This document shows, in pieces, positions 24,269 to 33,304 of a DNA stretch of 40,675 nt. The notes beneath the pieces are model-generated. The model saw only the letters and a list, made by a program, of their open reading frames with translations, ran no database searches and was not told where the DNA came from. The stretch's first letter is position 1. Each line of letters opens with the position of its first letter. The stretch is from Chloroflexota bacterium. GTDB lineage: Bacteria > Chloroflexota > Anaerolineae > Aggregatilineales > Phototrophicaceae. The position numbers were made by a program, and so were the translations under genes. Where the stretch lies: contig WTGC01000212.1 of the NCBI GenBank assembly GCA_011523705.1, positions 1 through 40,675 of the forward strand, given 5' to 3'.

Positions 24269-25435
24269 ATGGCGGATTACACACCTAAACCGGAACATAA
24301 ATTCACCTTCGGCTTGTGGACCGTCGGCAATATCGGGCGCGACCCCTTCGGCGAGCCGACGCGCGACCCGATCTCGCCGGTCGATATCGTGCGCATGCTG
24401 GCGGAGGTCGGCGCTTGGGGCGTCAACCTGCACGACAACGACCTCGTGCCCATCGACGCAACCGCCGCCGAGCGCGATCAGATAGTCGCCGATTTCAAAC
24501 GGGCGATGGACGAAACCGGCATCGTCTGCCCGATGGCGACCACCAATCTCTTCACCGATCCCGCCTTCAAAGACGGCGCCTTCACCAGCAACGACCCGGC
24601 CGTGCGCGCTTATGCGCTGCAGAAAACCATGAGTTCGATGGACCTGGGGGCGGAGTTGGGCGCCAAGGTCTATGTCTTCTGGGGCGGGCGCGAGGGCGCC
24701 GAAAGCGACAGCGCCAAGAACCCGGCTGAGGGCGTCAAGCGCTTTCGCGAGGCGATCAACTTCTTATGCGAATACTCCAAAGACAACGACTATGGCTATC
24801 GCTTCGCCCTCGAGCCCAAGCCCAACGAACCGCGCAGCGACATCTACTTTCCCACCGTCGGCAGCATGCTCGGCTTTATCGCCACGCTCGATGACTCAGA
24901 AATGGTCGGCGTCAATCCCGAGGTCGCCCATGAGCACATGGCCGGCTTGAATTTCCTGCACGCGGTGGCGCAAGCCTGGGAAGCGGGCAAGCTCTTCCAT
25001 ATCGATCTCAATGACCAGATGTTTGGCCGCTACGATCAAGACTTCCGCTTCGGCAGCATGATGATCAAGCAGAACTTCCACCTGGTGCGCTTCCTGGAAG
25101 ACGTCGGCTATGACGGCAGCCGCCACTTTGACGCCCACGCCTATCGCAGCTCGCAATACGAAGACGTTAAGGAGTTCGCCCGCGGCTGCATGCGGTCGTA
25201 CCTGGTGTTCAAAGACAAAGCGGCGCAGTTCAACGCCGATGCCGAGATTCAGGCGCTGCTGGCCGAGATCAATGCCGATGATGGCGCCTACGCCTACCTA
25301 AGTGATGGGTATAGCAAGGCGGCCGCCGACCAGCTCAAGGCGACTGAATTTGACCGCGCTGGGATGGGCGCGCGCAACCTGCCCTACGAGCGGCTCGATC
25401 AGTTGACATTTGATGTTCTGCTGGGCGTGCGTTAG
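24269..25435 (+). CDS. xylA: Xylose isomerase
   Basis: Converts D-xylose to D-xylulose in the cytosol. The 388-residue length fits the short (group I, actinobacterial-type) enzymes. Conserved elements in order are NLHDNDL with the catalytic His, [10 protein letters not shown], the metal ligand Glu in LEPKPNEPR, Glu and His in [11 protein letters not shown], Asp in HIDLNDQ and Asp in [11 protein letters not shown] 24269 has AAAGGA seven bases upstream; the open frame back to 24191 has no good start. It is followed by xylB after a palindromic spacer. Confidence 0.96.
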   Translation: MADYTPKPEHKFTFGLWTVGNIGRDPFGEPTRDPISPVDIVRMLAEVGAWGVNLHDNDLVPIDATAAERDQIVADFKRAMDETGIVCPMATTNLFTDPAFKDGAFTSNDPAVRAYALQKTMSSMDLGAELGAKVYVFWGGREGAESDSAKNPAEGVKRFREAINFLCEYSKDNDYGYRFALEPKPNEPRSDIYFPTVGSMLGFIATLDDSEMVGVNPEVAHEHMAGLNFLHAVAQAWEAGKLFHIDLNDQMFGRYDQDFRFGSMMIKQNFHLVRFLEDVGYDGSRHFDAHAYRSSQYEDVKEFARGCMRSYLVFKDKAAQFNADAEIQALLAEINADDGAYAYLSDGYSKAAADQLKATEFDRAGMGARNLPYERLDQLTFDVLLGVR

Positions 25436-25454
25436 TCCCGGACATAGGGGTGAT

Positions 25455-25528
25455 GTAGGGGCGACCCATTGGGTCGCCCGACCTGTCGATGATGTGCTGC
25501 TGCGGGCGACCTGATAGGTCGCCCCTAC
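25455..25528. repeat. Composite palindromic element between xylA and xylB
   Basis: The ends are a perfect 12-bp inverted repeat, gtaggggcgacc (25455-25466) and ggtcgcccctac (25517-25528). Each end is itself a hairpin: gggcgacc-catt-gggtcgccc on the left and gggcgacc-tgat-aggtcgccc on the right. A short relative, gggcgattctgtgaatcgcc, lies at 35843-35862, and a possible fragment at 12661. The structure is that of a small non-coding mobile element. It may also modulate xylB expression. Confidence 0.7.
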
Positions 25529-25575
25529 AGTAGTCACAGTCTATAGTGATTCCTTACGAGGAGAATGGACAAACA

Positions 25576-27060
25576 ATGCCCTACTCGATGGGACTAGATA
25601 TCAGCACCACCGGCGCCAAAGCGTTAATCATCGACGAATCCGGCGCGGTCATCGCCGTCGCCAACGCGCCCCAGCCGATCAGCCAGCCCAAACCACTCTG
25701 GAGCGAGCAGAACCCGGCCGACTGGTGGGATGGCATCAGCGCCAGCATTCGGCAAGCGCTCGCTGAATCGGGTCTGCGCGGCGATGACATCAGCGCGATC
25801 GGCTTGACCGGCCAGATGCATGGCCTGGTCTTGCTGGACGCAAATGGCGAAGTGCTGCGGCCGTCCATCCTCTGGAACGATCAACGCACGCAGGCGCAAT
25901 GCGACGCCATGACCGGGCGCATCGGCGCCGACCGCCTGCTCGAATTGACCGGCAACCCGGCCGTCACCGGATTCACCGCGCCCAAGATCCTCTGGGTGCG
26001 CGACCATGAGCCGGAGGTCTATGCCAAAGCAGCGCAGGTCCTGTTGCCCAAAGATTACATCCGCTATAAGCTGACCGATACTTACGCCACCGATCTGGCG
26101 GGCGCCGCCGGCACATCGCTGCTGAATGTCGCTGAACGGGCTTGGTCGGCCGAAGTGCTGGACGCGCTGGAAATCCCCGCCGAGTGGATGCCGCCCGTGC
26201 ACGAAGGCACGCAAATTACCTCGACGATCAGCGCGGCGGGCGCGGCGGCGACCGGGCTCAAGATGGGCACACCGGTGGTCGGCGGCGGTGGCGATCAAGC
26301 GGCTGGCGCTATCGGCATGGGCTGCGTCGCGCCGGATGTGATCGGCGTCACCGTCGGCACATCAGGCGTCGTCTTTGCCCCGCTCGGCAGCTACGCCTAT
26401 GAGCCTGAGGGACGCTTGCACGCCTTCTGTCACGCCGTGCCCGAAACCTGGCATTTCATGGGCGTCATGCTCAGCGCGGCCGGCAGCCTGCAATGGTATA
26501 AAGACAACTTCGCGCCGGAGCTCGATTTCGACGGGCTGCTGGCGGAAGCGGCGGACCTTCCCGCCGGCAGCGAAGGACTGTTCTTCCTGCCCTACCTCAC
26601 CGGCGAGCGCACGCCGCATCCCGATCCGCTGGCGCGGGGCGCCTTCATCGGCATGACGACTCGCCATAGCCGCGGTCATTTGACGCGCGCCGTGCTCGAG
26701 GGCGTGGCCTTTGGCCTAAAGGACTCATTCACATTGATCGATCAGGCCGGCTTGCCTGAGCAATTTGAAGTGCGCATCAGCGGCGGCGGTGCCAAGAGCC
26801 CGGTCTGGCAGCGGATCATCGCCGATGTGCTGGCTGCCCCCCTGGTCAATATCAATACGACCGAGGGCGGCGCCTTCGGCGCGGCGATTCTGGCGTCGGT
26901 GGCGGCCGGCGTCTTCGAAGATGCTGCTTCCGCCTGCGAGGCGATGATCCAAAGGGGCGAAACAGTGGCGGTCGGCGCGGATGCCGATGCCTATGCGGAG
27001 CACTATGAGATCTATCAGTCGCTGTATCCGACCTTACGAGATACTTTCGCGCGGTTATGA
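25576..27060 (+). CDS. xylB: Xylulokinase
   Basis: Phosphorylates D-xylulose with ATP to give D-xylulose-5-phosphate for the pentose phosphate pathway. The 494-residue FGGY-family kinase shows GLDISTTGAKA at the N-terminus, IGLTGQMHGLVLLD (the xylulokinase substrate loop), ILWNDQRT, GGGGDQAAGAIGMG, the ATP-site VTVGTSGVV, LPYLTGERTPH and ISGGGAKSPVWQ. ATG 25576 is preceded by AGGAG; a GTG at 25546 is in frame but upstream of that site. It forms an operon-like pair with xylA. Confidence 0.95.
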   Translation: MPYSMGLDISTTGAKALIIDESGAVIAVANAPQPISQPKPLWSEQNPADWWDGISASIRQALAESGLRGDDISAIGLTGQMHGLVLLDANGEVLRPSILWNDQRTQAQCDAMTGRIGADRLLELTGNPAVTGFTAPKILWVRDHEPEVYAKAAQVLLPKDYIRYKLTDTYATDLAGAAGTSLLNVAERAWSAEVLDALEIPAEWMPPVHEGTQITSTISAAGAAATGLKMGTPVVGGGGDQAAGAIGMGCVAPDVIGVTVGTSGVVFAPLGSYAYEPEGRLHAFCHAVPETWHFMGVMLSAAGSLQWYKDNFAPELDFDGLLAEAADLPAGSEGLFFLPYLTGERTPHPDPLARGAFIGMTTRHSRGHLTRAVLEGVAFGLKDSFTLIDQAGLPEQFEVRISGGGAKSPVWQRIIADVLAAPLVNINTTEGGAFGAAILASVAAGVFEDAASACEAMIQRGETVAVGADADAYAEHYEIYQSLYPTLRDTFARL

Positions 27061-27101
27061 CACCAGGGTGAACGAGAACTGACGCCGACGCTTGGGAGCT
27101 A

Positions 27102-27359
27102 TTACATATCAAGCCGCATGTCGTTGCGGAAGTTCTGCATTTCACGCCGCAGGTCGTTACGGACCTGCCGCATATCGCGTCGCATTTCTTTGCGAATATG
27201 CCGCAATTCATTGCGGATGTTCATCAAGTCAATGTGCAGCCACAGACCGCAGCCGAAGAGACTGATAAGAATGACGACAGTTTGTGTCCAGTCTGTTGCT
27301 AACTTGACGTCTTTGCCCGCTTGCGACAAAGCCAAAAGCTGCAATTGACCGGAAATCAT
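27102..27359 (-). CDS. Small membrane protein with basic coiled coil
   Basis: An 85-residue hypothetical protein. One transmembrane helix (TVVILISLFGCGLWLHI, about 27-43) is followed by 40 residues of charged heptads dominated by Arg, Asp, Glu and Met, with repeats of the form R-x-x-M-R-x-D and R-N-D/E-L-R, ending at DMRLDM. The coding DNA of the tail is itself repetitive. AGGGG lies ten bases before the ATG. Similar one-helix coiled-coil proteins are common and unassigned. It follows the metallo-beta-lactamase-fold gene by 21 bases on the same strand. Confidence 0.6.
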   Translation of the reverse strand: MISGQLQLLALSQAGKDVKLATDWTQTVVILISLFGCGLWLHIDLMNIRNELRHIRKEMRRDMRQVRNDLRREMQNFRNDMRLDM

Positions 27360-27380
27360 TAGGCAGCTACCCCTTTGTGG

Positions 27381-28058
27381 CTAAAGCGCGTGCGTCAGAA
27401 CGAGCACCCGCGTCGACGCCGGCAGATCCTCCCGGTTCAACTCCACTTCCCAATCCGACTGAAAATCGATATCGGCATCATTGAAGTGGCGCAGGAAAGC
27501 GGTGATCCACTGCATATTGCGCGGCTTGTAGCGCAGCGTGCGGAAGTGCATGGGGATGACCAGCTTGGGCTGAACGCGGTCGATCGCCTGCTTGAGATCG
27601 GGCAGCCGGATCGTCGGCACGTCGCCGGCCAGCACCAGGAAAACATCCAGTCCCTCAAAGAAGGCGATTTCCTCTTCGGTGAAGGGATTGCCGACATCGC
27701 CCATATGCCCGATGTGGATGCCATCCATCTCCCAGCGATACATGGCGCACTTGTCAGGCTCGTGATAGGGATGCTCGTACATCTCTGACGATTCGATGCC
27801 CTTGAACACCAGGCCCGCCGCCTCGATTTCACCGCCGCTCCGCGCCACATCCAGCATATTGATCCGAACCGGCTCGCCCAGAATCAGGTCGGAGCGATCA
27901 TGAAAGTCGTCATTCAGCGACGAGGTCAACACCACATCCGGAATATCGGTTATCGGTTGATAACCCGACGTCTCAGGCGTATAGGGATCGGTAATCACCG
28001 ATGTGCCGTCGCTCCCGCTGATGATAAAGGCGGCGTGTCCATACCATTTGATCTTCAT
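27381..28058 (-). CDS. Metallo-beta-lactamase-fold hydrolase-like protein (UlaG-like) with altered metal site
   Basis: A 225-residue cytosolic protein with the metallo-beta-lactamase fold. The start strand MKIKWYGHAAFII, the downstream HMGDVG and the VIPMHFRT histidine are as in UlaG/YtkL-type hydrolases. The usual H-x-H-x-D-H motif is replaced by TSSLNDDFHD, leaving few metal ligands, so catalysis may be changed or lost. Its stop codon lies close to the small membrane protein gene, and its own start is four bases after the end of the luciferase-like gene, so the three form a probable operon. Confidence 0.82.
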   Translation of the reverse strand: MKIKWYGHAAFIISGSDGTSVITDPYTPETSGYQPITDIPDVVLTSSLNDDFHDRSDLILGEPVRINMLDVARSGGEIEAAGLVFKGIESSEMYEHPYHEPDKCAMYRWEMDGIHIGHMGDVGNPFTEEEIAFFEGLDVFLVLAGDVPTIRLPDLKQAIDRVQPKLVIPMHFRTLRYKPRNMQWITAFLRHFNDADIDFQSDWEVELNREDLPASTRVLVLTHAL

Positions 28059-28062
28059 TTGT

Positions 28063-28980
28063 CTAAGCTCCGTCTATCGCTGGAATCACTTCTTCGGTGA
28101 ACATGCCGATGACCGCTTCATCGGGCGCGCCGATGATATCAATAATGAAATAGTCACAGCCCCGCTCGACAAAAGCGCTCATCTGCTCGGCGATGTCTTG
28201 CGGCGTGCCGACGAAGGCATTGTCGCGCGTCCACTTGTTTTCGCGTGACAAACCGCGCGCGACCGCCTCGTCTTCAGTGCGCCCGATAGCGACGCGCCCA
28301 AACCAACTGCAGCGCAGCGTGGCCGGATCACGTCCGATGTCGTCCAGATGTCGCCGCAGAATATCTTGGCGCTCCACAAAGGGACCGAGAGGACAATCGG
28401 GATAATTCCAAATGTCGGCGTATTTGGCTGCGTGCTTCATCGTCGTGTAACCGCCGCCGCCAACCAGGATCGGAATCTTCGTCTCCGGTTTGGGCTCGCA
28501 CCAGGCATCTTTGATTCGGTAGTGCGCGCCTTGGTAACTGACCGGCCCCGCTTCTTCCCACATCTTTTTCAGGATGATCAAGGTCTCTTCCAACTGCTGA
28601 ACGCGTACCCGTGGCGCTGGATAAGGATAATCGTAGGCGAGGTATTCGTCTTCTTTCCAGCCAGCGCCGATGCCCATGATGAAGCGGCCGCCGGAGAGCG
28701 CCTGCAAGGACGCCGCCATCAGCGCCAGCAGCGCCGGATTGCGATAACTCTGCCCCAGCACCATCGGGCCGACCTCGAACTCAGGGTAGCGCGCGGCGAG
28801 ATAACTCAGGACAGTCCAGGCTTCAAACGTGGGTTGGCCTTCCCACTGAAAATGATCGGTCATCCAGATGCTGCGGAAGCTCCCCTTCAGCTGCGGCAGC
28901 GTCTTATCCAGGCTGGCCAGGAATTGATCCGTCTGTCCTGGCGGCGGTCCGTGCAGCAACCCCAATCCGAAATCGACCAT
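28063..28980 (-). CDS. LLM-class (luciferase-like) F420- or FMN-dependent oxidoreductase
   Basis: A 305-residue TIM-barrel flavin/F420 enzyme. Recognisable parts are MVDFGLGLLHG, WMTDHFQW, VGPMVLGQSYRNPALLA, the conserved GGRFIMGIGAGWKEDEY, KIPILVGGGG and FVGTPQDIAEQM. ATG 28980 has AAGGAG eight bases upstream; the frame is open back to 29067 without a suitable site. It is the first gene of the minus-strand operon and is transcribed away from the second sulfatase. A reversed TACAAT lies at 29013-29018. The substrate is unknown. Confidence 0.9.
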   Translation of the reverse strand: MVDFGLGLLHGPPPGQTDQFLASLDKTLPQLKGSFRSIWMTDHFQWEGQPTFEAWTVLSYLAARYPEFEVGPMVLGQSYRNPALLALMAASLQALSGGRFIMGIGAGWKEDEYLAYDYPYPAPRVRVQQLEETLIILKKMWEEAGPVSYQGAHYRIKDAWCEPKPETKIPILVGGGGYTTMKHAAKYADIWNYPDCPLGPFVERQDILRRHLDDIGRDPATLRCSWFGRVAIGRTEDEAVARGLSRENKWTRDNAFVGTPQDIAEQMSAFVERGCDYFIIDIIGAPDEAVIGMFTEEVIPAIDGA

Positions 28981-29119
28981 TTCATCGCTCCTTGCTCGCT
29001 GTCGGTCGGTCAATTGTACTGCCTTTCGCCGGAAATCTCCGCCCGCAGTTCTGCGGTGAGATTTCACGAATTGCGGTACTATCTTCGAGCCGACGGAATG
29101 GAAGACCCGGAGCTAGCAA

Positions 29120-30598
29120 ATGCCTTCTCGACCCAATATCCTCTGGTATTGCACCGACCAGCAGCGCTTTGATACGATCGCTGCCCTGGGGAATGCCCAC
29201 ATCCATACGCCCAATCTAGACCGTTTCGTCGCAGAGTCGGCCGTCTTCACCCATGCTTTCTGCCAGTCGCCGATTTGCAGCCCGAGCCGCGCCAGCTTCC
29301 TCACCGGCATGTATCCGAGTGCCGTGGGCGTGAATGGCAACGGCTTCCGCAGCTTCCCGCGCCATTTTGAAGATCGGTTGATCACGAAGGCGCTGGGCGA
29401 CGCGGGATACGATTGCGGCTTGATCGGCAAGCTGCACCTGGCGAGCGCCTTCCTGCGCCGCGAGGAGCGCGTGAACGATGGCTACGACATCTTTCAATAC
29501 AGCCACGACCACAAGGGCGGCAACGAGCGCGGCAACGAATATGTCGAATGGATCAAGGCGCAAGGCATCGATCACAACACGGTGCTGCAGCCTCGCGGCA
29601 TCGCCTCGCTTGAAGACTATCGCAACTCGCATGAGCATATCGGATTTGGCGGCTTCATGGAGCCAACGGCGGAAGCGGACAACGTGCCGCCCCACTTACA
29701 TCAAACGCACTGGTGTACGGAGAAAGCGATTGAATTCATCAGTCGCAACCGCGAGCCGGACAAGCCCTGGTTGCTGAGCGTCAATCCCTTCGACCCGCAC
29801 CCGCCCTTCGACGCGCCCTACGAGTACTATCGCCGATACGACCCGGAATCGCTACCCGGCGCCCACTTTGAAGACGGCGACCTCGAACATCAGCGCCGGC
29901 TCGAATCGGCGACTATCGACTTCCAGAATCGCGCGCGCCACCCCGACGTGCTGCGGCACAAGCGAATTCAAGCCTCATACTACGCCATGATCGAATTCCT
30001 CGACCACGAGTTCGGCCGGCTGCTGACTTTTCTGGACGAGTCGGGACAGCGCGAAAACACCATCATCATATTCATGAGCGATCATGGCGAGATGCTGGGC
30101 GATCACGGGCTGGTGCTCAAGGGCTGTCGCTTTTACGAGGGTCTGGCGCGCGTGCCGCTGATGATCTCCTGGCGCGGGCGCGCCCAGCCGCGGATACACG
30201 ACGAGTTGGTGGAGCTGGTGGATATCGCGCCGACGCTCTATGAGTTGACGGGCATGGATGTGCCGCCCTGGGTGCAGGGTCGCTCGCTCGCGTCCTGGAT
30301 TCGCGACGGCGAATTAAATATGCCTCATCGCGAATTCGTGCGCGCCGAGCATTACGCCGCGACCAATTTAGCGGACGGGACCCATGCCACCATGTATCGC
30401 GATCGGCGCTGGAAGCTGGTCGTCTACCACCAGAAGAATATCTGCGAACTATTCGACTTGGAGAACGATCCCTGGGAGCACAAGGATCTGTCGGAAGATC
30501 CAGAATATGCAGCGCTGAAATGGGAGCTCTTGCAGCGCAGCTATGACGCGACGGTCTTTGCCCGTCCGGCGCAGACCGATCGATACGGTCCATTTTGA
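29120..30598 (+). CDS. Sulfatase (alkaline phosphatase superfamily)
   Basis: A predicted sulfate-ester hydrolase of 492 residues. The N-terminus ILWYCTDQQRFDT holds the metal-binding aspartate. The nucleophile motif is canonical, C53-S-P-S-R57, followed by LTGMYPS. Further elements are GLIGKLHL, DPHPPF and MSDHGEMLGDHG. No signal peptide is seen. ATG 29120 has GGAG seven bases upstream. It differs from the first sulfatase in the window (493 residues, C-V-A-A-R) and probably has a different substrate. Together they point to use of sulfated carbohydrates. Confidence 0.92.
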   Translation: MPSRPNILWYCTDQQRFDTIAALGNAHIHTPNLDRFVAESAVFTHAFCQSPICSPSRASFLTGMYPSAVGVNGNGFRSFPRHFEDRLITKALGDAGYDCGLIGKLHLASAFLRREERVNDGYDIFQYSHDHKGGNERGNEYVEWIKAQGIDHNTVLQPRGIASLEDYRNSHEHIGFGGFMEPTAEADNVPPHLHQTHWCTEKAIEFISRNREPDKPWLLSVNPFDPHPPFDAPYEYYRRYDPESLPGAHFEDGDLEHQRRLESATIDFQNRARHPDVLRHKRIQASYYAMIEFLDHEFGRLLTFLDESGQRENTIIIFMSDHGEMLGDHGLVLKGCRFYEGLARVPLMISWRGRAQPRIHDELVELVDIAPTLYELTGMDVPPWVQGRSLASWIRDGELNMPHREFVRAEHYAATNLADGTHATMYRDRRWKLVVYHQKNICELFDLENDPWEHKDLSEDPEYAALKWELLQRSYDATVFARPAQTDRYGPF

Positions 30599-30688
30599 TA
30601 CTTGCCCTCAGAGACGCAATCGAGCCGCAATCCCATCCGTCGTTAGGTGTAGCTGTCCCAAACCTCGATATTACTTTGCCATATTACT

Positions 30689-30717
30689 TTGACTTGGACG
30701 ATTGGTCAGAATATAAT
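30689..30717 (+). promoter_or_regulatory. Near-consensus sigma-70-type promoter
   Basis: TTGACT at 30689-30694 and TATAAT at 30712-30717 are separated by exactly 17 bases. Transcription would start near 30724, about 25 bases before the ATG at 30749. It is the clearest promoter in the window. Confidence 0.75.
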
Positions 30718-30748
30718 GCAACATAAACATGGAGAATAGGAATTTGGG

Positions 30749-31951
30749 ATGAAAAGACTTTGCGTTGCGATAACGGGAATACTGATGGCTTTGGCCCTTG
30801 CTGTGACTGTTGGGCAAGATGCCGCGCCGAAAGTGGCGATCTTGTCCTTCGGCGCTGGCGGAAACGTCGAGAATTTGTTGGGCGGCATGCTTAACACCTT
30901 GCAATCGTACGATTTGGTCTCCGAACAAGAACGCCTGCTCCTGCAGAGCGGAGAAGACATTTCAGGTGAACATCTGCGAATCAGCCGCAGCGCGTCGGAT
31001 TTCGACTTTCCGACTGCCGCGTTGATGGTGAAGAATACCCTGGACGAGGAACCGGACGTCATAGTTGCCCTGACCGCGCCCGTGGCACAGCTTGTGGTCA
31101 GCGCTACGAGTGACATGGACGATCCGCCTATCGTGCTATTTGGTCTCGTCTTTGATCCCTATGAGGCTGGAATTGTGCAATCATCTTGTATCAAACCGGA
31201 TCATGTCTGGGGCGTGGAGTCGATTACGCCATACGAAGAAGTGCTGCCGATGATGCTCAGTCACTTTCCGGATGTCAAAACGCTCGGGATTATCTATAGT
31301 TCCGGGGAAGCGGCGGGCTTGCTGGGCGCGCAACGGATAAGAGGGGCAGCCGAACTGTTAAGCCTGAAGGTTGTGGATGCCGGCGTCGCGCATCCGAGCG
31401 AAGTTCGACCGGCAAGCCTGGGCTTGATCGAAAAGGGCGCCGATGCTTTGATTGGAACGCCAGATTATGTTACAGGCTTGAGTTTGCCAGCTATTGTGTC
31501 CGTCGCCAATGACAGCGGCATACCGGTATTCCACCCTACCTTCATTGCCGCTTTGCCCGCTTTAGGCGCCGCTACGGTAAGCGCCGGCTTCGGTGAATAT
31601 CACCAGCAAGGCGTCTTCTTGGGCGCGATGCTGGCCGCGCATTTGCAGGGCAATGCGGATTTAGCGGCTTCGGGGATCAAATCCATCAGCAGCGTACTGG
31701 TTGCGGTCAATCTTGATTCGGCTGAAATGCAGGATGCAGAGATAGCGCAAAGCCTGATGGACCAGGCCGATGCCATCGTCAAGGACGGCAATGTCCAGTG
31801 GTCGCAGCGCGCGCTTGGTATGATGGCTCGCTCCAGAGTAATCGTTGACCAAGAACAGCAGCGAGCGGTCGATCAGGCATTCCTCGAAAGTGTTCACTGC
31901 AGTCCAGACATGATTGCCCAACAGCAGGCCGCGCTTGAGGCCAGCGATTAA
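30749..31951 (+). CDS. ABC transporter substrate-binding protein (TrpX/ABC_sub_bind family)
   Basis: A 400-residue exported binding protein. A signal peptide (MKRLCVAIT plus hydrophobic core, cut near VGQDA) precedes a two-lobed periplasmic-binding fold with VAILSFGAGG, DVIVALTAPVAQ, IVLFGLVFDPYEAG, TLGIIYSSGE and ALIGTPDYVT, in the layout of the TrpX family, whose known members bind aromatic amino acids. About 80 extra residues at the C-terminus are helical. No permease or ATPase follows; the gene has its own promoter and terminator. It could supply a transporter encoded elsewhere or act as a sensor. The ligand is not predictable. Confidence 0.82.
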   Translation: MKRLCVAITGILMALALAVTVGQDAAPKVAILSFGAGGNVENLLGGMLNTLQSYDLVSEQERLLLQSGEDISGEHLRISRSASDFDFPTAALMVKNTLDEEPDVIVALTAPVAQLVVSATSDMDDPPIVLFGLVFDPYEAGIVQSSCIKPDHVWGVESITPYEEVLPMMLSHFPDVKTLGIIYSSGEAAGLLGAQRIRGAAELLSLKVVDAGVAHPSEVRPASLGLIEKGADALIGTPDYVTGLSLPAIVSVANDSGIPVFHPTFIAALPALGAATVSAGFGEYHQQGVFLGAMLAAHLQGNADLAASGIKSISSVLVAVNLDSAEMQDAEIAQSLMDQADAIVKDGNVQWSQRALGMMARSRVIVDQEQQRAVDQAFLESVHCSPDMIAQQQAALEASD

Positions 31952-31980
31952 GCTCTAGCGCGCAACGATCACCTGAAGAC

Positions 31981-32009
31981 GGGACGGTTCATTGAGCCGC
32001 CCCTTTTTT
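31981..32009 (+). terminator. Rho-independent terminator
   Basis: A stem of about ten pairs with one mismatch (31981-31990 with 31994-32003) and a three-base loop is followed by six T (32004-32009). It lies 30 bases after the stop of the TrpX-type gene. Confidence 0.75.
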
Positions 32010-32142
32010 ATTACGCTGGAGCACAATCCGCGCCGAGCGCAGACCATCGACGCCGTTCACCTGGTAATATGTACCTGGCGCTTCACACTCAACTGCGTAG
32101 ACTTAATCCTTAGCGCCGCCAATAGTGAAAGGAAACCTCATC

Positions 32143-33201
32143 ATGTCGATTCCAACTCTGCCCGGCATCAACGCAAGAACGATCACCACAGCTCGGATCA
32201 CGACGCGCGTCCTCTCCGCCGGCGACGAAAATGGCGCGCCGGTCATCTTCGTACACGGCAACTTGACCTCGGCCACATTCTGGGAAGAAACGATGTTGGC
32301 CATGCCGCCAGGATTTCACAGCATCGCGCTAGATCAGCGGGGCTTCGGCGAGTCTGACCCGACTGCGGCGGTTGATGGCGCCCGCGGTCTGGCCGACATG
32401 TCCGACGATGTGCTCGCTCTGATGGATTCGCTGGATATCAATGCGGCGCATGTGGTCGGGCATTCGATGGGCGGCGGCGTCCTTTGGCGGATGATGATGG
32501 ACGGGCCGGAACGCCTATTAAGCGCCAGCTTGATCGCGCCCGTTTCGCCCTTTGGCTTCGGTGGCACGAAAGACGCTCAAGGGACGCTCTGCGCAGCCGA
32601 CGCGGCGGGGTCAGGCGGCGGTGTCGCCAACCCGCAATACACGCAGATGCTTAAGGACGGCGAGCGCGGCGATGGCGAGATGACACCGCGACAAGTGATG
32701 AACAACTTCTATTGGAAGCCGCCCTACACATCAGAACGCGAAGAAGACCTGCTGACATCCGTGCTGCAAACGCATACCGGCGAACGCGATTACCCGGGCG
32801 ATTTTGTCACTTCGGAAAACTGGCCAGGCGCGGCGCCGGGACGCTGGGGCGTGCTCAATGGCATGGCGCCAACTAATCAACCCGATGTCAGCCGACTCTA
32901 CGCCATCGACCCGAAACCGCCTGTGCTCTGGCTGCGCGGCGACAGCGACCAGGTCATCGCCGATATGTCCATGTTCGACCTGGCGACATTTGGCAAGCTA
33001 GGGGTGGTCCCCGGCTGGCCCGGCGATGAGGTCTGCCCGCCCCAGCCCATGATCGCGCAAACGCGGCACGTGCTGGACGGATACGCGGCAGCCGGCGGAA
33101 GCGTGAACGAGGTCGTGATCGAAGACTGTGGCCATACACCCTTCCTCGAAAAGGCGGACCAATTCAATCAGGCACTTCATAGGTTTCTCGCCGAGATTTG
33201 A
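32143..33201 (+). CDS. Alpha/beta-fold hydrolase
   Basis: A 352-residue serine hydrolase-like protein. The oxyanion region is VIFVHGN, the nucleophile elbow GHSMGGG, the acid candidate lies in LWLRGDSDQVI and the catalytic His in EDCGHTPF, in canonical order. A long lid insertion (about residues 145-245) separates the elbow from the acid. No export signal is seen. ATG 32143 is nine bases after AAAGGA; the GTG at 32125 is less well placed. Esterase, lactonase or dehalogenase-type activity is possible; nothing in the sequence decides. Confidence 0.87.
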   Translation: MSIPTLPGINARTITTARITTRVLSAGDENGAPVIFVHGNLTSATFWEETMLAMPPGFHSIALDQRGFGESDPTAAVDGARGLADMSDDVLALMDSLDINAAHVVGHSMGGGVLWRMMMDGPERLLSASLIAPVSPFGFGGTKDAQGTLCAADAAGSGGGVANPQYTQMLKDGERGDGEMTPRQVMNNFYWKPPYTSEREEDLLTSVLQTHTGERDYPGDFVTSENWPGAAPGRWGVLNGMAPTNQPDVSRLYAIDPKPPVLWLRGDSDQVIADMSMFDLATFGKLGVVPGWPGDEVCPPQPMIAQTRHVLDGYAAAGGSVNEVVIEDCGHTPFLEKADQFNQALHRFLAEI

Positions 33202-33304
33202 AAGAAGCGGCCGATTCTCGCGCGCCGGGCAGTGATATGCTATATTTCCCTGCGAAGAGACACTAGAGTCTGGCTTTTCCATCAAGTAAAGAAAGGAATC
33301 TGCT

